From the IMG/VR virus record IMGVR_UViG_3300033145_000529, positions 1 through 64,000 of that record: a stretch of DNA of 64,000 nucleotides, one strand, 5' to 3'. This DNA comes from a virus. The notes under the pieces were generated by a model. That model ran no database searches. It had not been told where the DNA came from and saw only the letters and a program-made list of their open reading frames with translations. Numbering within the stretch: position 1 is the stretch's first letter; each line of letters begins with the position of its first letter. This document shows positions 23,982-31,021 of this stretch, piece after piece. The position numbers and the translations under genes were made by a program.

Positions 23982-24153
23982 CTTCTTGCCCTCCTTCAAT
24001 CTCCTCTACTTTGAGGAAGTCAAAACTATCCTCTATATAGCTACCTTCGTGTTGGCAATCCACATCCTCAATTTGCTCTTTGGCATCTTCCTCACTCTCC
24101 GCATCAACCGTAGCCTCTAAAGCTATCCGCCACAATACTCTATACTTCTTCAC
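23974..24153 (-). CDS. acidic protein, 59 aa, GTG start
   Basis: GTG placed six bases after GGAGG. The frame KKYRVLWRIALEATVDAESEE begins like a small phage beta-alpha protein and becomes strongly acidic. Overlaps the next gene start by eight bases. Confidence 0.5.
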   Translation of the reverse strand: MKKYRVLWRIALEATVDAESEEDAKEQIEDVDCQHEGSYIEDSFDFLKVEEIEGGQEDG

Positions 24154-24169
24154 TCTTTGCCTCCTGTTC

Positions 24170-24334
24170 TTAGAATGTATTTATCTTCGCTCTGGCTCTC
24201 GTTACTGCTTCACCCCTAGTGCTAACAGTTCCGTGCCACCAACCATCTATGAAGTATTGTAGTGCTCCGTTGCCATCAACATCTTCAATCTGATTGAATG
24301 AGATGTGATGCCCTTTATAAGTAATTCCGTTCAT
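24170..24334 (-). CDS. hypothetical protein, 54 aa
   Basis: ATG after AAGGAGAAAGCC. Contains ITYKGHHISFN and WHGTVSTRGEAVTRARAKI, a beta hairpin plus helix seen in several small phage proteins. Function unknown. First gene after the 24,378-24,406 promoter. Confidence 0.55.
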   Translation of the reverse strand: MNGITYKGHHISFNQIEDVDGNGALQYFIDGWWHGTVSTRGEAVTRARAKINTF

Positions 24335-24377
24335 CGGCTTTCTCCTTCCTATTTTCAAATAGTTTCCCACTGTCTAT

Positions 24378-24406
24378 AGTATACCATAAGCCACTTAGGA
24401 TATCAA
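24378..24406 (-). promoter_or_regulatory. sigma-70-like promoter
   Basis: Minus strand TTGATA, 17-bp spacer with GGCTTATGG, TATACT. One mismatch in each box. It lies between the 41-aa and 54-aa genes. Confidence 0.75.
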
Positions 24407-24414
24407 GTCTCTCC

Positions 24415-24540
24415 TTACCCTTTTATTCCTATTATTTTCTGCCCTAGTGACGCTTTGTGTTTCTCAGTATGCAACGCCAACCCCAACGAAGCTATCACAT
24501 CAGTCAAATCATTCTCAAATGCTCTGGTGAGGTTCTTCGT
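24415..24540 (-). CDS. small protein, apparent ACG start, 41 aa
   Basis: A 41-codon frame (KNLTRAFENDLTDVIASLGL...) opens with ACG immediately after an in-frame TGA and runs to a stop just ahead of a promoter. No ATG, GTG or TTG gives a complete protein. The ribosome site is weak (GGAGTGG well upstream), so this is less secure than the other ACG cases. Confidence 0.35.
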   Translation of the reverse strand, partial: TKNLTRAFENDLTDVIASLGLALHTEKHKASLGQKIIGIKG

Positions 24541-24549
24541 TCAGCCGTT

Positions 24550-25107
24550 CTAGTTCGTTCCACTCCATTCCCCGTGCCGTTCAACATCTATAACAAATGG
24601 AATGTTATATTCGTTTCTTGGCACTAAGAAATATCGTTCTTTGCCATCGCTCTCTCTCTTAGCAAGGACACCGACCATTCCTGTTGGAACTTTCTCGTGC
24701 CAGCTCCCCCACGCAGTCTTGACAACAAAATTGTTCACGTTCTGTTCATCAAACAACTGTTGCCCTTTTACGTGGGACTCCTCTGGTTTCAGTTCAATGC
24801 CGAAATACTTCTCGTATCTGTCTGGATACCAGTTTCGCATAGTATCCAATGCTTGTTTGTATTCATCTTTGAACATAAGAGGAAAAGCAACTGCCATCAA
24901 GCACCAATCGCAATCTTCTTCATACCAACCCGACTCAATCCGTAGTTCCTCTGGCATCATTCCCAATATTCTTGGAGTAACATGGATGCCACCATGACTC
25001 GGAGTTGAGTATGATACGATGCCTCTCGCTATCTTCTCTGAGTTATCTGCTGTGCCCCAAGGTGTTCGTACGTTCATATTATACTCCTCAGCTCTTTGTC
25101 TACCCAT
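24550..25107 (-). CDS. DUF7007-like protein
   Basis: 185 aa from ATG 25107. The signature TPWGTADNSEKIARGIVSY...TPSHGGIHVTP is the pattern I know from a widespread phage/plasmid domain (DUF7007) of unknown function. The middle has an EEDCDWC segment. Overlaps the preceding gene by eight bases. Confidence 0.7.
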   Translation of the reverse strand: MGRQRAEEYNMNVRTPWGTADNSEKIARGIVSYSTPSHGGIHVTPRILGMMPEELRIESGWYEEDCDWCLMAVAFPLMFKDEYKQALDTMRNWYPDRYEKYFGIELKPEESHVKGQQLFDEQNVNNFVVKTAWGSWHEKVPTGMVGVLAKRESDGKERYFLVPRNEYNIPFVIDVERHGEWSGTN

Positions 25108-25480
25108 AAACCACCTCGCCGAACAGACAACACTGGAGAAACACATCGCCAGTAATTGCATCATCGTTCTCAGCCATCCAGTCACCGAAATGTCTTGGGT
25201 ATTTCTCCGCCATTACCTTGAGTCCTTTCTCAATTGCCTCTCTGTTCAGTTCCTTATCTTCATCACCCTCAGCCTCAAAGTCACCAATGACAAGAGTACC
25301 GCCCTTGAGAGGTAACTCAATATGCTCAAATTCAATACCAAGACTCTCTTTAGTTTGCCCCTCTGGATAGCGTTTATCTTTGATAACATACCAATAATTA
25401 CTGCCACCCTCAAGGGCATTGCAAAGTAAATCCTGTATCCTCTGCTCTGGCATTTCTAATTCAACTTTCAACTTTGTCAC
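25100..25480 (-). CDS. conserved hypothetical protein, 126 aa
   Basis: Pattern RIQDLLCNALEGGSNYWY followed by LPLKGGTLVIGDFE and AITGDVFLQCCLFGEVVYG is familiar from phage proteins of unknown function. GGAGGTGAC precedes the ATG. Complete. Confidence 0.7.
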   Translation of the reverse strand: MTKLKVELEMPEQRIQDLLCNALEGGSNYWYVIKDKRYPEGQTKESLGIEFEHIELPLKGGTLVIGDFEAEGDEDKELNREAIEKGLKVMAEKYPRHFGDWMAENDDAITGDVFLQCCLFGEVVYG

Positions 25481-25653
25481 CTCCTTCTATTTTTCAATTC
25501 TAGTTTTGAACGGGCTAACCCATCAGGATTGCTAGTGGCAACCTCTGCTCCAAAGGGGTCATTCTCCTCATACCAATAATAAGGTTTCCTATCCCTGTCT
25601 TTAGCCACCCTCTCCCGATTTTTCTTCGCCTCATCTAAATCTATATCACTCAT
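25477..25653 (-). CDS. charged small protein, 58 aa
   Basis: ATG after GGGGGCAGTA. Highly charged, with YYWYEENDPFG in the middle and an RRR end. No family recognised; ATGA-type coupling with the next gene. Confidence 0.5.
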   Translation of the reverse strand: MSDIDLDEAKKNRERVAKDRDRKPYYWYEENDPFGAEVATSNPDGLARSKLELKNRRR

Positions 25654-25664
25654 TACTGCCCCCA

Positions 25665-25952
25665 CTAAAATAATAGGTGTGCGATTTCCTCGCTGTTTTC
25701 CTTGATATACTCACTTGCCGTTTTGATTGACTTACCAGTAAGAAAGTCTAAAGGCTCAGGAATTTCAAGGATACGCTGATAAGGTAACAAGATAGAAGAA
25801 AGACTGCCCTTGCTCCTGATGATTGCCTCTATTGGATAGAAGAACCATCTTGAACCCCCATCTGCCAGCTTCTCCCTGACTTCTTCTTTGCCCTCGCTCT
25901 CATAATCAGTAACCCAATCGCCGTCAAGTGCAAACAGTATTGCTTTATACAT
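25665..25952 (-). CDS. hypothetical protein, 95 aa
   Basis: Starts MYKAILFALDGDWVTDYESEG after AAAAAAGGAGGG. A mixed alpha/beta protein with no recognised family. Confidence 0.6.
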   Translation of the reverse strand: MYKAILFALDGDWVTDYESEGKEEVREKLADGGSRWFFYPIEAIIRSKGSLSSILLPYQRILEIPEPLDFLTGKSIKTASEYIKENSEEIAHLLF

Positions 25953-25969
25953 TTTGCCCTCCTTTTTTA

Positions 25970-26398
25970 TTAGCCATCTCCTTTCGTTACTCTTGAAGTA
26001 GTGATTTTTGTTGCGTGTCTGGTTACTTTGATACTGTAACCTCTATCAAACTCTGTAATTGGAATATACTTATGATTGTTAGAGCGATGCCGTTTGAAGA
26101 ACATATCCACCCTAAAGCGGACAGGCACTAACTGGTGTAGAGCATCCCTCCACTTCAAAACTTCGTCTAACCCTTTGGCTACATCACTACTGTCAATGTA
26201 AAAAACATCTTCGCCATTCTCAGTATGTTTGCAATCACACAACCAGATAATGCCATCCCGCTTGTCTACCACTAGAGTATCAATTTCTCTAGCAATTCTA
26301 TAAGCTACATTGCCCTTGTCCTTTTGGTTTTTAACCTCTGCCTGCTCTTGTCTCGTAGCCTCTTCATTTCTCTCAGCTTTTAATTCTGCCTCATCCAT
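25970..26398 (-). CDS. hypothetical protein, 142 aa, possible nuclease-like core
   Basis: A charged N-terminal helix, then IDTLVVDKRDGIIWLCDCKHTENG, which resembles the D...DxK layout of PD-(D/E)XK nucleases but lacks a clean (D/E)-x-K. The function is therefore uncertain. GAGGTAAGAT precedes the ATG. Confidence 0.5.
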   Translation of the reverse strand: MDEAELKAERNEEATRQEQAEVKNQKDKGNVAYRIAREIDTLVVDKRDGIIWLCDCKHTENGEDVFYIDSSDVAKGLDEVLKWRDALHQLVPVRFRVDMFFKRHRSNNHKYIPITEFDRGYSIKVTRHATKITTSRVTKGDG

Positions 26399-26406
26399 AT
26401 CTTACC

Positions 26407-26808
26407 TCATTTCGCCGCAGAGATAAGTCTCCCTGAGTTTATCTCCACACCATAAATTTCCTCTGGTTTCTCGGCTTTCTTTAGGAACTTCCTCACAGAT
26501 TTTGGTGTTTTGAAAGCTCTGATGGTGCGTGCTGTGCCTTCTTCTTTTACTTGATAAGGAGTTCGGCTGATAACTCTACCAGTCAGAACTTGAGGCTCAG
26601 TACGAAAGAAGTGCTTATACTCAATACAATGAGGACAGAAATTCCACTCTTTGAATGGGGAGAGCCCTCTAGTTTTACAAAAGCACCTGCATCTCCGTAG
26701 CCAACCTTCTTGGTCATAGCGAACATCGGCTGCGTCTTTTTCTCCCCGTGACGGGCAAACATTATCAAAATACCACATATCACAATGAAAAACTTTCTTA
26801 CCTTTCAC
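26407..26808 (-). CDS. Cys-rich hypothetical protein, 133 aa
   Basis: GTG at 26808 overlaps the HNH stop (GTGA) and has AGGAAG eight bases upstream, so it is preferred over a TTG 39 bases earlier. Contains CRCFCKTRG and NFCPHCIEYKH, a likely zinc site, and a basic C terminus. Function unknown. Confidence 0.55.
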   Translation of the reverse strand: MKGKKVFHCDMWYFDNVCPSRGEKDAADVRYDQEGWLRRCRCFCKTRGLSPFKEWNFCPHCIEYKHFFRTEPQVLTGRVISRTPYQVKEEGTARTIRAFKTPKSVRKFLKKAEKPEEIYGVEINSGRLISAAK

Positions 26809-27257
26809 TTCGCACTTCCTTTCTGGCAAGAAATCCCACCTTTCCAAGCGGGGTTTTTGTTGCCTACTCTTAATTTACTATGATATGCCTTATGCTCAAA
26901 ATGCTCTCGCTCTTCTAAGTTTTCGGCTTTATCATCATCTTTAACAAGGTTAATATGGTGTGTGTCATAACCATCTCTGATATGCCTACCAAGTTTAGCT
27001 TCCAACACTAAAATTGCTCGTTTAATATATCCTCTTTTATTTGCCTTTGGGTGGTCTGGTTGGTGTATATACCAGTAGCCAGTTGCTTTGTTAAATTGTT
27101 GCCCACCCCTCCATAGGGGATTATCTTCACCACGAATGCCCCACATAGGGTGTCTTTTACCCCTTTTGGCACAAGAAGCACACCTAGTAGCGTTTCTAGT
27201 TATGGCTTTGCCACAATCTGGGCAATGCTTTGAAGCAACTATCTGCTTCTTAGCCAT
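26805..27257 (-). CDS. HNH homing-type endonuclease, second copy
   Basis: 150 aa. Zinc knuckle CPDCGKAITRNATRCASC, then WRGG, GYIKRAILVLEAKLGRHI and the HNH core DTHHINLVKDDDKAENLE, with a C-terminal NUMOD-like NPAWKGG. Clearly paralogous to the gene at 21,976. First gene of the left arm after the outermost leftward promoter. Confidence 0.88.
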   Translation of the reverse strand: MAKKQIVASKHCPDCGKAITRNATRCASCAKRGKRHPMWGIRGEDNPLWRGGQQFNKATGYWYIHQPDHPKANKRGYIKRAILVLEAKLGRHIRDGYDTHHINLVKDDDKAENLEEREHFEHKAYHSKLRVGNKNPAWKGGISCQKGSAK

Positions 27258-27289
27258 TTCTAGCTCCTTCCCATATTCTCACTACCTAT

Positions 27290-27318
27290 AGTATATCATA
27301 TGCCGAACAGTGTGTCAA
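27290..27318 (-). promoter_or_regulatory. leftward promoter of the control region
   Basis: Minus strand TTGACA, 17-bp spacer with GGCATATGA, TATACT. It is the first leftward promoter and faces away from the rightward promoter at 27,855. Confidence 0.82.
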
Positions 27319-27511
27319 GTGTTTCTTATGGCGATGTTCCACAACACGGCATGGGCAAAACTTTGGTGCGTGTGCTTTGGTTTATGGTTTGTACTCTCCC
27401 TATTACCAATGACTACTAATGTAACCTACAAAGTGGTCGGGGGCATTGGTTATTGTGATACTTATATTAACTAGAGATAAGAACAGTAAGAAATGGCACG
27501 ATGGGCTGGAC

Positions 27512-27574
27512 GTAGAGCCGAACGTAGAGCTGTAGAGCTGTAGAGCTGGATGTAGAGCTGGATGTAGAGCTGGA
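27512..27574. repeat. 12/8-bp tandem repeat
   Basis: Six copies of GTAGAGC starting at 27512, 27524, 27532, 27540, 27552 and 27564, that is steps of 12, 8, 8, 12 and 12. The long unit is GTAGAGCTGGAT and the short one lacks its last four bases. A partial inverted copy (AGTTCTACGT) follows at about 27,580. Iteron-like, though the unit is short. Confidence 0.7.
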
Positions 27575-27714
27575 CGTCTAGTTCTACGTAGGCTTGTATA
27601 GTAGCGTTGTCCAACGGTGGAAGAAAGTTTTACAAAACGCCATTCTAACCGTTCTGTTCAGCTTCACGGCAAGCATAGTCAAGTAAAATATGCCACATAC
27701 GCTCTGTTCACTAT

Positions 27715-27825
27715 TATGGCGTTTTTGCCATACATAAATAATGGCATAATCGCCCACACACCTTTAAGTCCCGCAGTCGCAATAATGAAGGCTATTTTGC
27801 CATATGCTTCGAAGGCGTTTTTGCC
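27715..27825. repeat. cluster of GGC-N6-GCC inverted repeats
   Basis: Four sites: TATGGC-GTTTTT-GCCATA at 27715-27732, GGC-ATAATC-GCC at 27743-27754, GGC-TATTTT-GCC at 27790-27801 and GGC-GTTTTT-GCC at 27814-27825. The core spacer is always six bases and usually T-rich. They end 30 bases before the rightward promoter and look like binding sites for a dimeric regulator or replication protein. Confidence 0.7.
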
Positions 27826-27854
27826 ATATGTTAAGCTTGGCTAAAAGAAAACAC

Positions 27855-27883
27855 TTGACAAATTTTTGGCATTATGTTATGAT
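27855..27883 (+). promoter_or_regulatory. first rightward promoter
   Basis: TTGACA, 17-bp spacer containing TTGGCATTATG, TATGAT. The expected start of transcription is only a few bases before the ATG at 27893, so the mRNA would be nearly leaderless. Confidence 0.78.
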
Positions 27884-27892
27884 CTCAATAGA

Positions 27893-28213
27893 ATGAATAA
27901 GGTAAATAACAACAACACTCCGAGTGAAGTCTATATACTCCACTTTGATAAGCCTTACTGGAATAGGGCTCGTCATTATGTAGGATATACCACCATAGGG
28001 GCTGATAATAGAATTAAGAAGCACCGAAATGGTACTGGCTCACTTCTTGTCAATTACGCTCATAATAAGAAGGGCATAGAATTTCAAACAGGGCTTATTG
28101 AACAATTTGCTACTAGACCATTAGCACGATGGCGTGAAAGACAGCTAAAACGGGAGGGGCATCTCAGTCGTCATTGTGAGATATGTCAGAGAAGGCGAAA
28201 GGATAATGGCTAA
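27893..28213 (+). CDS. GIY-YIG-like endonuclease
   Basis: 106 aa from ATG 27893. VYILHFDKPYWN followed by HYVGYTTIGADNRIKKHRNG carries the GIY-YIG hallmark (V-Y-I and Y-V-G), the conserved His-Arg and, further on, a CEICQ pair. The short single-domain form resembles the predicted GIY-YIG nucleases found across phages and bacteria. No intron host gene is near, so it could be free-standing or have a regulatory or host-takeover use. Confidence 0.7.
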   Translation: MNKVNNNNTPSEVYILHFDKPYWNRARHYVGYTTIGADNRIKKHRNGTGSLLVNYAHNKKGIEFQTGLIEQFATRPLARWRERQLKREGHLSRHCEICQRRRKDNG

Positions 28214-28298
28214 ACAAACACGCTTCACTAAATCAAGAGCGTTTCTACGGCAATGTAGGGTCGCTAATCGTAAAAGAATTAAAGCCTTAATTAACTAA
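28206..28298 (+). CDS. very basic miniprotein, 30 aa
   Basis: AAAGGATA precedes the ATG, which overlaps the end of the GIY-YIG gene. Eleven Lys/Arg in 30 residues suggest nucleic-acid binding. No family recognised. Confidence 0.5.
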   Translation: MAKQTRFTKSRAFLRQCRVANRKRIKALIN

Positions 28299-28311
28299 AG
28301 AAAGGAGACTG

Positions 28312-28464
28312 ATGGAATTTGTGTATGAGATGAGCCAAGACAAAGTGACCAAAGGGGCTATTAGGTATGCTGATAATGCGGGGCACAGCATCTACCTCCG
28401 TAAAGAGGAAGCGGCTAAGCTTGGTAATCCTCAATCGGTTGAAGTTACAATAGCACCGAAGTAA
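28312..28464 (+). CDS. small conserved protein, 50 aa
   Basis: After AAAGGAGACTG. The pattern FVYEMSQDKVTKGAIRYADN...SIYLRKEEAAKLGNPQSVEV is familiar from small proteins in phages, plasmids and archaea (xVxYExxKxTKxTVRYxE...IYLRKEEL). No function is assigned. Confidence 0.6.
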   Translation: MEFVYEMSQDKVTKGAIRYADNAGHSIYLRKEEAAKLGNPQSVEVTIAPK

Positions 28465-28517
28465 GCCATAAGGGAGACTTGCTATCGGTGACTGTAATCT
28501 AATGAAAGGAGTTGGCT

Positions 28518-28736
28518 ATGAATAATGTGGATGGAGCTTGTGCTTGCTGTGGCAACAGTACCCCATATACGGGAAGGCTTCCTATTATCTGTCCAACATG
28601 TCGTGAGGCACGGAAGCAGATGGTAACTGGTGGCAATATGGCACACTTGGTTTCTGGTGGTAATTTCAATATACGGCTTCTACTTCCAGATAGTGAGTTG
28701 ATGCCGAAGCCAAAAACGGCAGCAGATTTTCGGTAA
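28518..28736 (+). CDS. zinc-ribbon small protein, 72 aa
   Basis: ATG at 28518 follows AAAGGAGTTGGCT. CACCGNS and CPTCREARK form one zinc knuckle; the rest is unstructured and basic. A hairpin 14 bases beyond the stop may end the transcript. Confidence 0.6.
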   Translation: MNNVDGACACCGNSTPYTGRLPIICPTCREARKQMVTGGNMAHLVSGGNFNIRLLLPDSELMPKPKTAADFR

Positions 28737-28749
28737 GTAGCCGAAACAA

Positions 28750-28780
28750 GGGGTGAAGTGTTAAGATGGCATTTCACCCC
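28750..28780 (+). terminator. hairpin after the first rightward operon
   Basis: GGGGTGAA (28750-28757) pairs with TTCACCCC (28773-28780) across a 15-base loop. There is no T run, so it is either a weak terminator or an mRNA end stabiliser. Confidence 0.5.
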
Positions 28781-28791
28781 TGTTCTAGTCT

Positions 28792-28894
28792 TGGCATTTT
28801 TGCCACCATAGAAAACCACATATTTTTAATTTTGGCAACGTCACGGCAATTTGGGCATTTTTGCCGTGTGTAAAATAATGGCATTTTTGCCATT
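28792..28894. repeat. second cluster of GGC-N6-GCC inverted repeats
   Basis: Three sites with the identical core GGC-ATTTTT-GCC at 28793-28804, 28854-28865 and 28880-28891; the last extends to AATGGCA/TGCCATT. Followed 75 bases later by a promoter whose spacer again holds TTGGCAT. Same element as upstream of the first rightward promoter. Confidence 0.7.
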
Positions 28895-28967
28895 TATTTT
28901 AGGGCTTGGCTTTTATTTATAGTTTGTGTTAGAAGAGCATTTAATGGAAGTATGCCCACGAAATAAC

Positions 28968-28996
28968 TTGACAAACCACTTGGCATGTGCTAAGAT
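28968..28996 (+). promoter_or_regulatory. rightward promoter
   Basis: TTGACA, 17-bp spacer with TTGGCATGTG, TAAGAT. Drives the 73-aa gene 40 bases downstream. Confidence 0.78.
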
Positions 28997-29036
28997 CAAG
29001 ACAGTGGAATAATAATAGAGAAAGGACAGATGAGCC

Positions 29037-29258
29037 ATGAGTAAACGGAAAGACCGAGAACGGGCAAAGTCTGGTAGTGTTTGGAGAGATGGTGGACTAG
29101 TCTCCAAAGAAGAGTATTACGCTAGCCACCCGACTCGTGAGATGCGGGCGGAACAGGAAGCTAAGGAAAAAGCTGAAATTTGGGCATCACGTAAACCTGT
29201 ACCTGATGAACTTGACCCAAAGGACACTGATGCTGTTATGGCTGAACGTAATCGCTAA
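29037..29258 (+). CDS. hypothetical charged protein, 73 aa
   Basis: After GAAAGGACAGATGAGCC. Highly charged, no recognised family (SKRKDRERAKSGSVWRDGG). Overlaps the following small gene. Confidence 0.55.
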   Translation: MSKRKDRERAKSGSVWRDGGLVSKEEYYASHPTREMRAEQEAKEKAEIWASRKPVPDELDPKDTDAVMAERNR

Positions 29259-29340
29259 CTGCACAGTCTGTCATAAGCATCATATCAGGACATCAAAGGT
29301 TGGCAGAGAACACACTAATTTTTACTTAGAGGAGGCATAA
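29230..29340 (+). CDS. small Cys/His protein, 36 aa
   Basis: ATG after AAAGGACACTG, out of frame with the 73-aa gene it overlaps. Contains NCTVCHKHH, a compact metal-binding motif. Function unknown. Confidence 0.45.
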   Translation: MLLWLNVIANCTVCHKHHIRTSKVGREHTNFYLEEA

Positions 29341-29390
29341 TATAATAAGGTAACGCTCCGCTTTCTCTGTGCCTTGTTCAGGTTAGTGGC

Positions 29391-29453
29391 TGCTGTTCAG
29401 CCTTGTGGCAAATGGCAAAGTTTTGCTGTTCAGCCTTGTGGCAATTTTGCCAC
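29391..29453. repeat. 21-bp direct repeat plus GGC-N6-GCC site
   Basis: The 21-bp sequence beginning TGCTGTTCAGCC and ending GTGGCAA occurs at 29391-29411 and 29424-29444. The second copy runs into TGGC-AATTTT-GCCA (core 29440-29451), another member of the inverted-repeat family. Confidence 0.7.
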
Positions 29454-29551
29454 TTTACATAACTAGCTTTATTACCAGTGGACGTTTGCAAGGGTATAGT
29501 ATAGGACTAAAGTATTTTATTAAAATAATGTAAAATAAACGCTACCAGACG

Positions 29552-29580
29552 TTGACAAAGCTGAAATAATCCTTTAAGAT
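29552..29580 (+). promoter_or_regulatory. rightward promoter without the GGC spacer element
   Basis: TTGACA, 17-bp spacer, TAAGAT, but no GGC and no extended -10. It would give the 204-aa gene a structured leader of about 180 bases. Confidence 0.65.
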
Positions 29581-29640
29581 CTAGGTAGATGATAAAAGAA
29601 TAAGCTACAGTGTAAAGCATAAAGAAGCACTACAAAGCTA

Positions 29641-29745
29641 TTAGCGGAAACGCTAAATTCAGTTTGCTATACTGATATTAAGCTAGTAAATCACTACTAG
29701 GTGAAAGCAATACAATGTAATAGGATAATACCGCTATAAGCGGTA
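29641..29745 (+). ncRNA. chain of four hairpins in a long leader
   Basis: TTAGCG-GAAA-CGCTAA (29641-29656), TCAGT-N7-ACTGA (29659-29675), CTAGTA-N6-TACTAG (29683-29700) and TACCGCT-ATA-AGCGGTA (29729-29745). The first has a stable GNRA tetraloop. It could be a regulatory leader or a separate small RNA; no known class recognised. Confidence 0.4.
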
Positions 29746-29770
29746 TAAAATAAAATTGTGAGGTTATACA

Positions 29771-30385
29771 GTGGTAGACAATAACACTAAAACTGGTATA
29801 TCACCTAGTACGCTAGGACGTGAGCGTAAACGCTATAGTGAGATGTCCGAACTTGATGGTGTGACCAAAAAGCAAGTAGACGCTCAAATGCGACTTGACG
29901 CTAAACGCTACGCTAAAAAACTAAATAAGGATATTAGTTTTGAGGACTATAAAACTGATATTGAGACACTACCACAGCGAAGCGGTACTGGTAAGCGTGA
30001 GGCGGACAAGGTAACAAGGGATGCATTGATTGTGGAAACTCAAGAAGTTAATGCGGTCAATAACCTAGCTATCCTATCACACAGGGGCGAGGTTGAACTG
30101 GTTGACGCTCAAAAGGTTGAAGCGTTTGACGCTATGGGAGAAAAAGCTGATGTTTTAGCATCCCACTTGCATACAGCTTTTGATGGTGTGAAAGCGTTAA
30201 CTATGATACACGCTCCAGATAACCTATTGTGTGTCCATATAGCAGGATGGGAAGACGGAAGTAAAAATCTACGCTTCCAATATGCACCCCGTAAAATACC
30301 TATCACTAAACGCTCAGGGTATAGGGATGATAGCTTTAATGCACCTATCTATCAATTACCGATTGCTACAAAGGATAAAAAGTGA
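29771..30385 (+). CDS. hypothetical protein, 204 aa
   Basis: GTG start with GAGG upstream. The first half is charged and helical (KKQVDAQMRLDAKRYAKKLN), the second alpha/beta (LTMIHAPDNLLCVHIAGWEDG). No family recognised. Its DNA uses CGCT codons unusually often, unlike its neighbours. Confidence 0.65.
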   Translation: MVDNNTKTGISPSTLGRERKRYSEMSELDGVTKKQVDAQMRLDAKRYAKKLNKDISFEDYKTDIETLPQRSGTGKREADKVTRDALIVETQEVNAVNNLAILSHRGEVELVDAQKVEAFDAMGEKADVLASHLHTAFDGVKALTMIHAPDNLLCVHIAGWEDGSKNLRFQYAPRKIPITKRSGYRDDSFNAPIYQLPIATKDKK

Positions 30386-30462
30386 TAATAGCATTGTGGG
30401 TAATACTAGGAGTGCTTAGTGGTGCAGTTATTAAGTTATTCTGTATCCTATACAATCGGTAG
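30382..30462 (+). CDS. single-pass membrane peptide, 26 aa
   Basis: GTG overlaps the stop of the 204-aa gene (GTGA). Almost wholly hydrophobic (ALWVILGVLSGAVIKLFCIL). Probably a membrane miniprotein; function unknown. Confidence 0.45.
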   Translation: MIIALWVILGVLSGAVIKLFCILYNR

Positions 30463-30478
30463 ACTACACTGATAGTCT

Positions 30479-30509
30479 GCTAGTCTTAACAGTATAAAAT
30501 AAGACTAGC
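30479..30509. terminator. perfect 10-bp inverted repeat
   Basis: GCTAGTCTTA and TAAGACTAGC flank an 11-base loop containing TATAAAA. Lies between two miniprotein genes. Terminator without a T run, or a regulator site. Confidence 0.5.
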
Positions 30510-30535
30510 ACCATTAAATCAAGTGAGGTAATATA

Positions 30536-30670
30536 ATGTTACTAACAGCTATTGAGTATACTGCACTATTGTGTGATTTATTGCTTGGTAAAAATACTTA
30601 TTACCTTAATGAGAAGGTATTATACCAAAACGCAAACTTAAAAGAACTATACGAAGAGAGGGTAAATTGA
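30536..30670 (+). CDS. small acidic/tyrosine-rich protein, 44 aa
   Basis: ATG after GTGAGGTAATATA. Helical with many Leu and Tyr (YTALLCDLLLG, YEERVN end). No family recognised. Confidence 0.5.
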   Translation: MLLTAIEYTALLCDLLLGKNTYYLNEKVLYQNANLKELYEERVN

Positions 30671-30671
30671 T

Positions 30672-30779
30672 ATGATAGATATAGCACTAACAGGATTATT
30701 CCTGTCATCATTGGCAGGGATTATTGCGGCTGGTATATGTATCAGCATTTTAGTTATTCTACATAGTCAAACAAGGTAA
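30672..30779 (+). CDS. single-pass membrane peptide, 35 aa
   Basis: GAGAGGG precedes the ATG. A hydrophobic stretch fills residues 4-29 and a short polar tail follows. Membrane miniprotein, role unknown. Confidence 0.5.
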   Translation: MIDIALTGLFLSSLAGIIAAGICISILVILHSQTR

Positions 30780-30785
30780 GCAGGC

Positions 30786-30821
30786 AGGGGTTGACACAGC
30801 GTTAACCCCTACCCCCCCCCC
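30786..30821 (+). terminator. hairpin followed by a C10 run
   Basis: AGGGGTT (30786-30792) pairs with AACCCCT (30804-30810) and is followed by ten C (30812-30821). It ends a block of miniprotein genes. The long C run is unusual and prone to slippage. The rest of 30,822-30,974 holds no gene. Confidence 0.45.
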
Positions 30822-30974
30822 TACTTTACATAAAAACACGCCCTTTCAGCATACTTCGCTAGAGTGTGTTGGATCTATTAGATTGGGCAAAATTTCAAAT
30901 TTGCCTGTTCAAAAATGTCGGGTTTATCTTTCATAACATTGTGCTAATTTCATTGAATTTGACCATGAAAAGGC

Positions 30975-31003
30975 TTGACAACTCCGTGTTCATGTGATAT
31001 AAT
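30975..31003 (+). promoter_or_regulatory. rightward promoter
   Basis: TTGACA, 17-bp spacer ending CATGTGA, TATAAT; full consensus with TG extended -10 but TTC instead of GGC in the spacer. Starts the Cys-module gene 19 bases on. Confidence 0.8.
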
Positions 31004-31021
31004 ATATATAGAGGTAGTTGA

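Larger units (their letters stand above)
27319..27854. other. divergent control region without genes
   Basis: 536 bases between the outermost leftward and rightward promoters with no convincing gene (a 75-aa plus frame at 27,617 lacks a ribosome site). It contains a short tandem repeat (27,512-27,574) and a cluster of GGC-N6-GCC inverted repeats (27,715-27,825). It is the likeliest site in the window for a replication origin or a lysis/early switch, but no DnaA boxes were identified. Confidence 0.6.
29341..29770 (+). other. gene-free leader region with repeats, promoter and hairpins
   Basis: 430 bases with no gene. It holds a 21-bp direct repeat with an inverted repeat (29,391-29,453), a promoter (29,552-29,580) and a chain of four hairpins (29,641-29,745) before the GTG of the 204-aa gene. 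Confidence 0.6.

Noticed and set aside
27512-27574. Possible CRISPR array
   Set aside because: Units are 8-12 bp without spacers and no cas gene is near.
27617-27844. 75-aa plus-strand ORF
   Set aside because: No ribosome site; it runs through the inverted-repeat cluster and has low-complexity translation.
30791-30796. TTGACA near 30.79 kb as a -35 box
   Set aside because: It lies inside a hairpin stem and no -10 is found 16-18 bp away.
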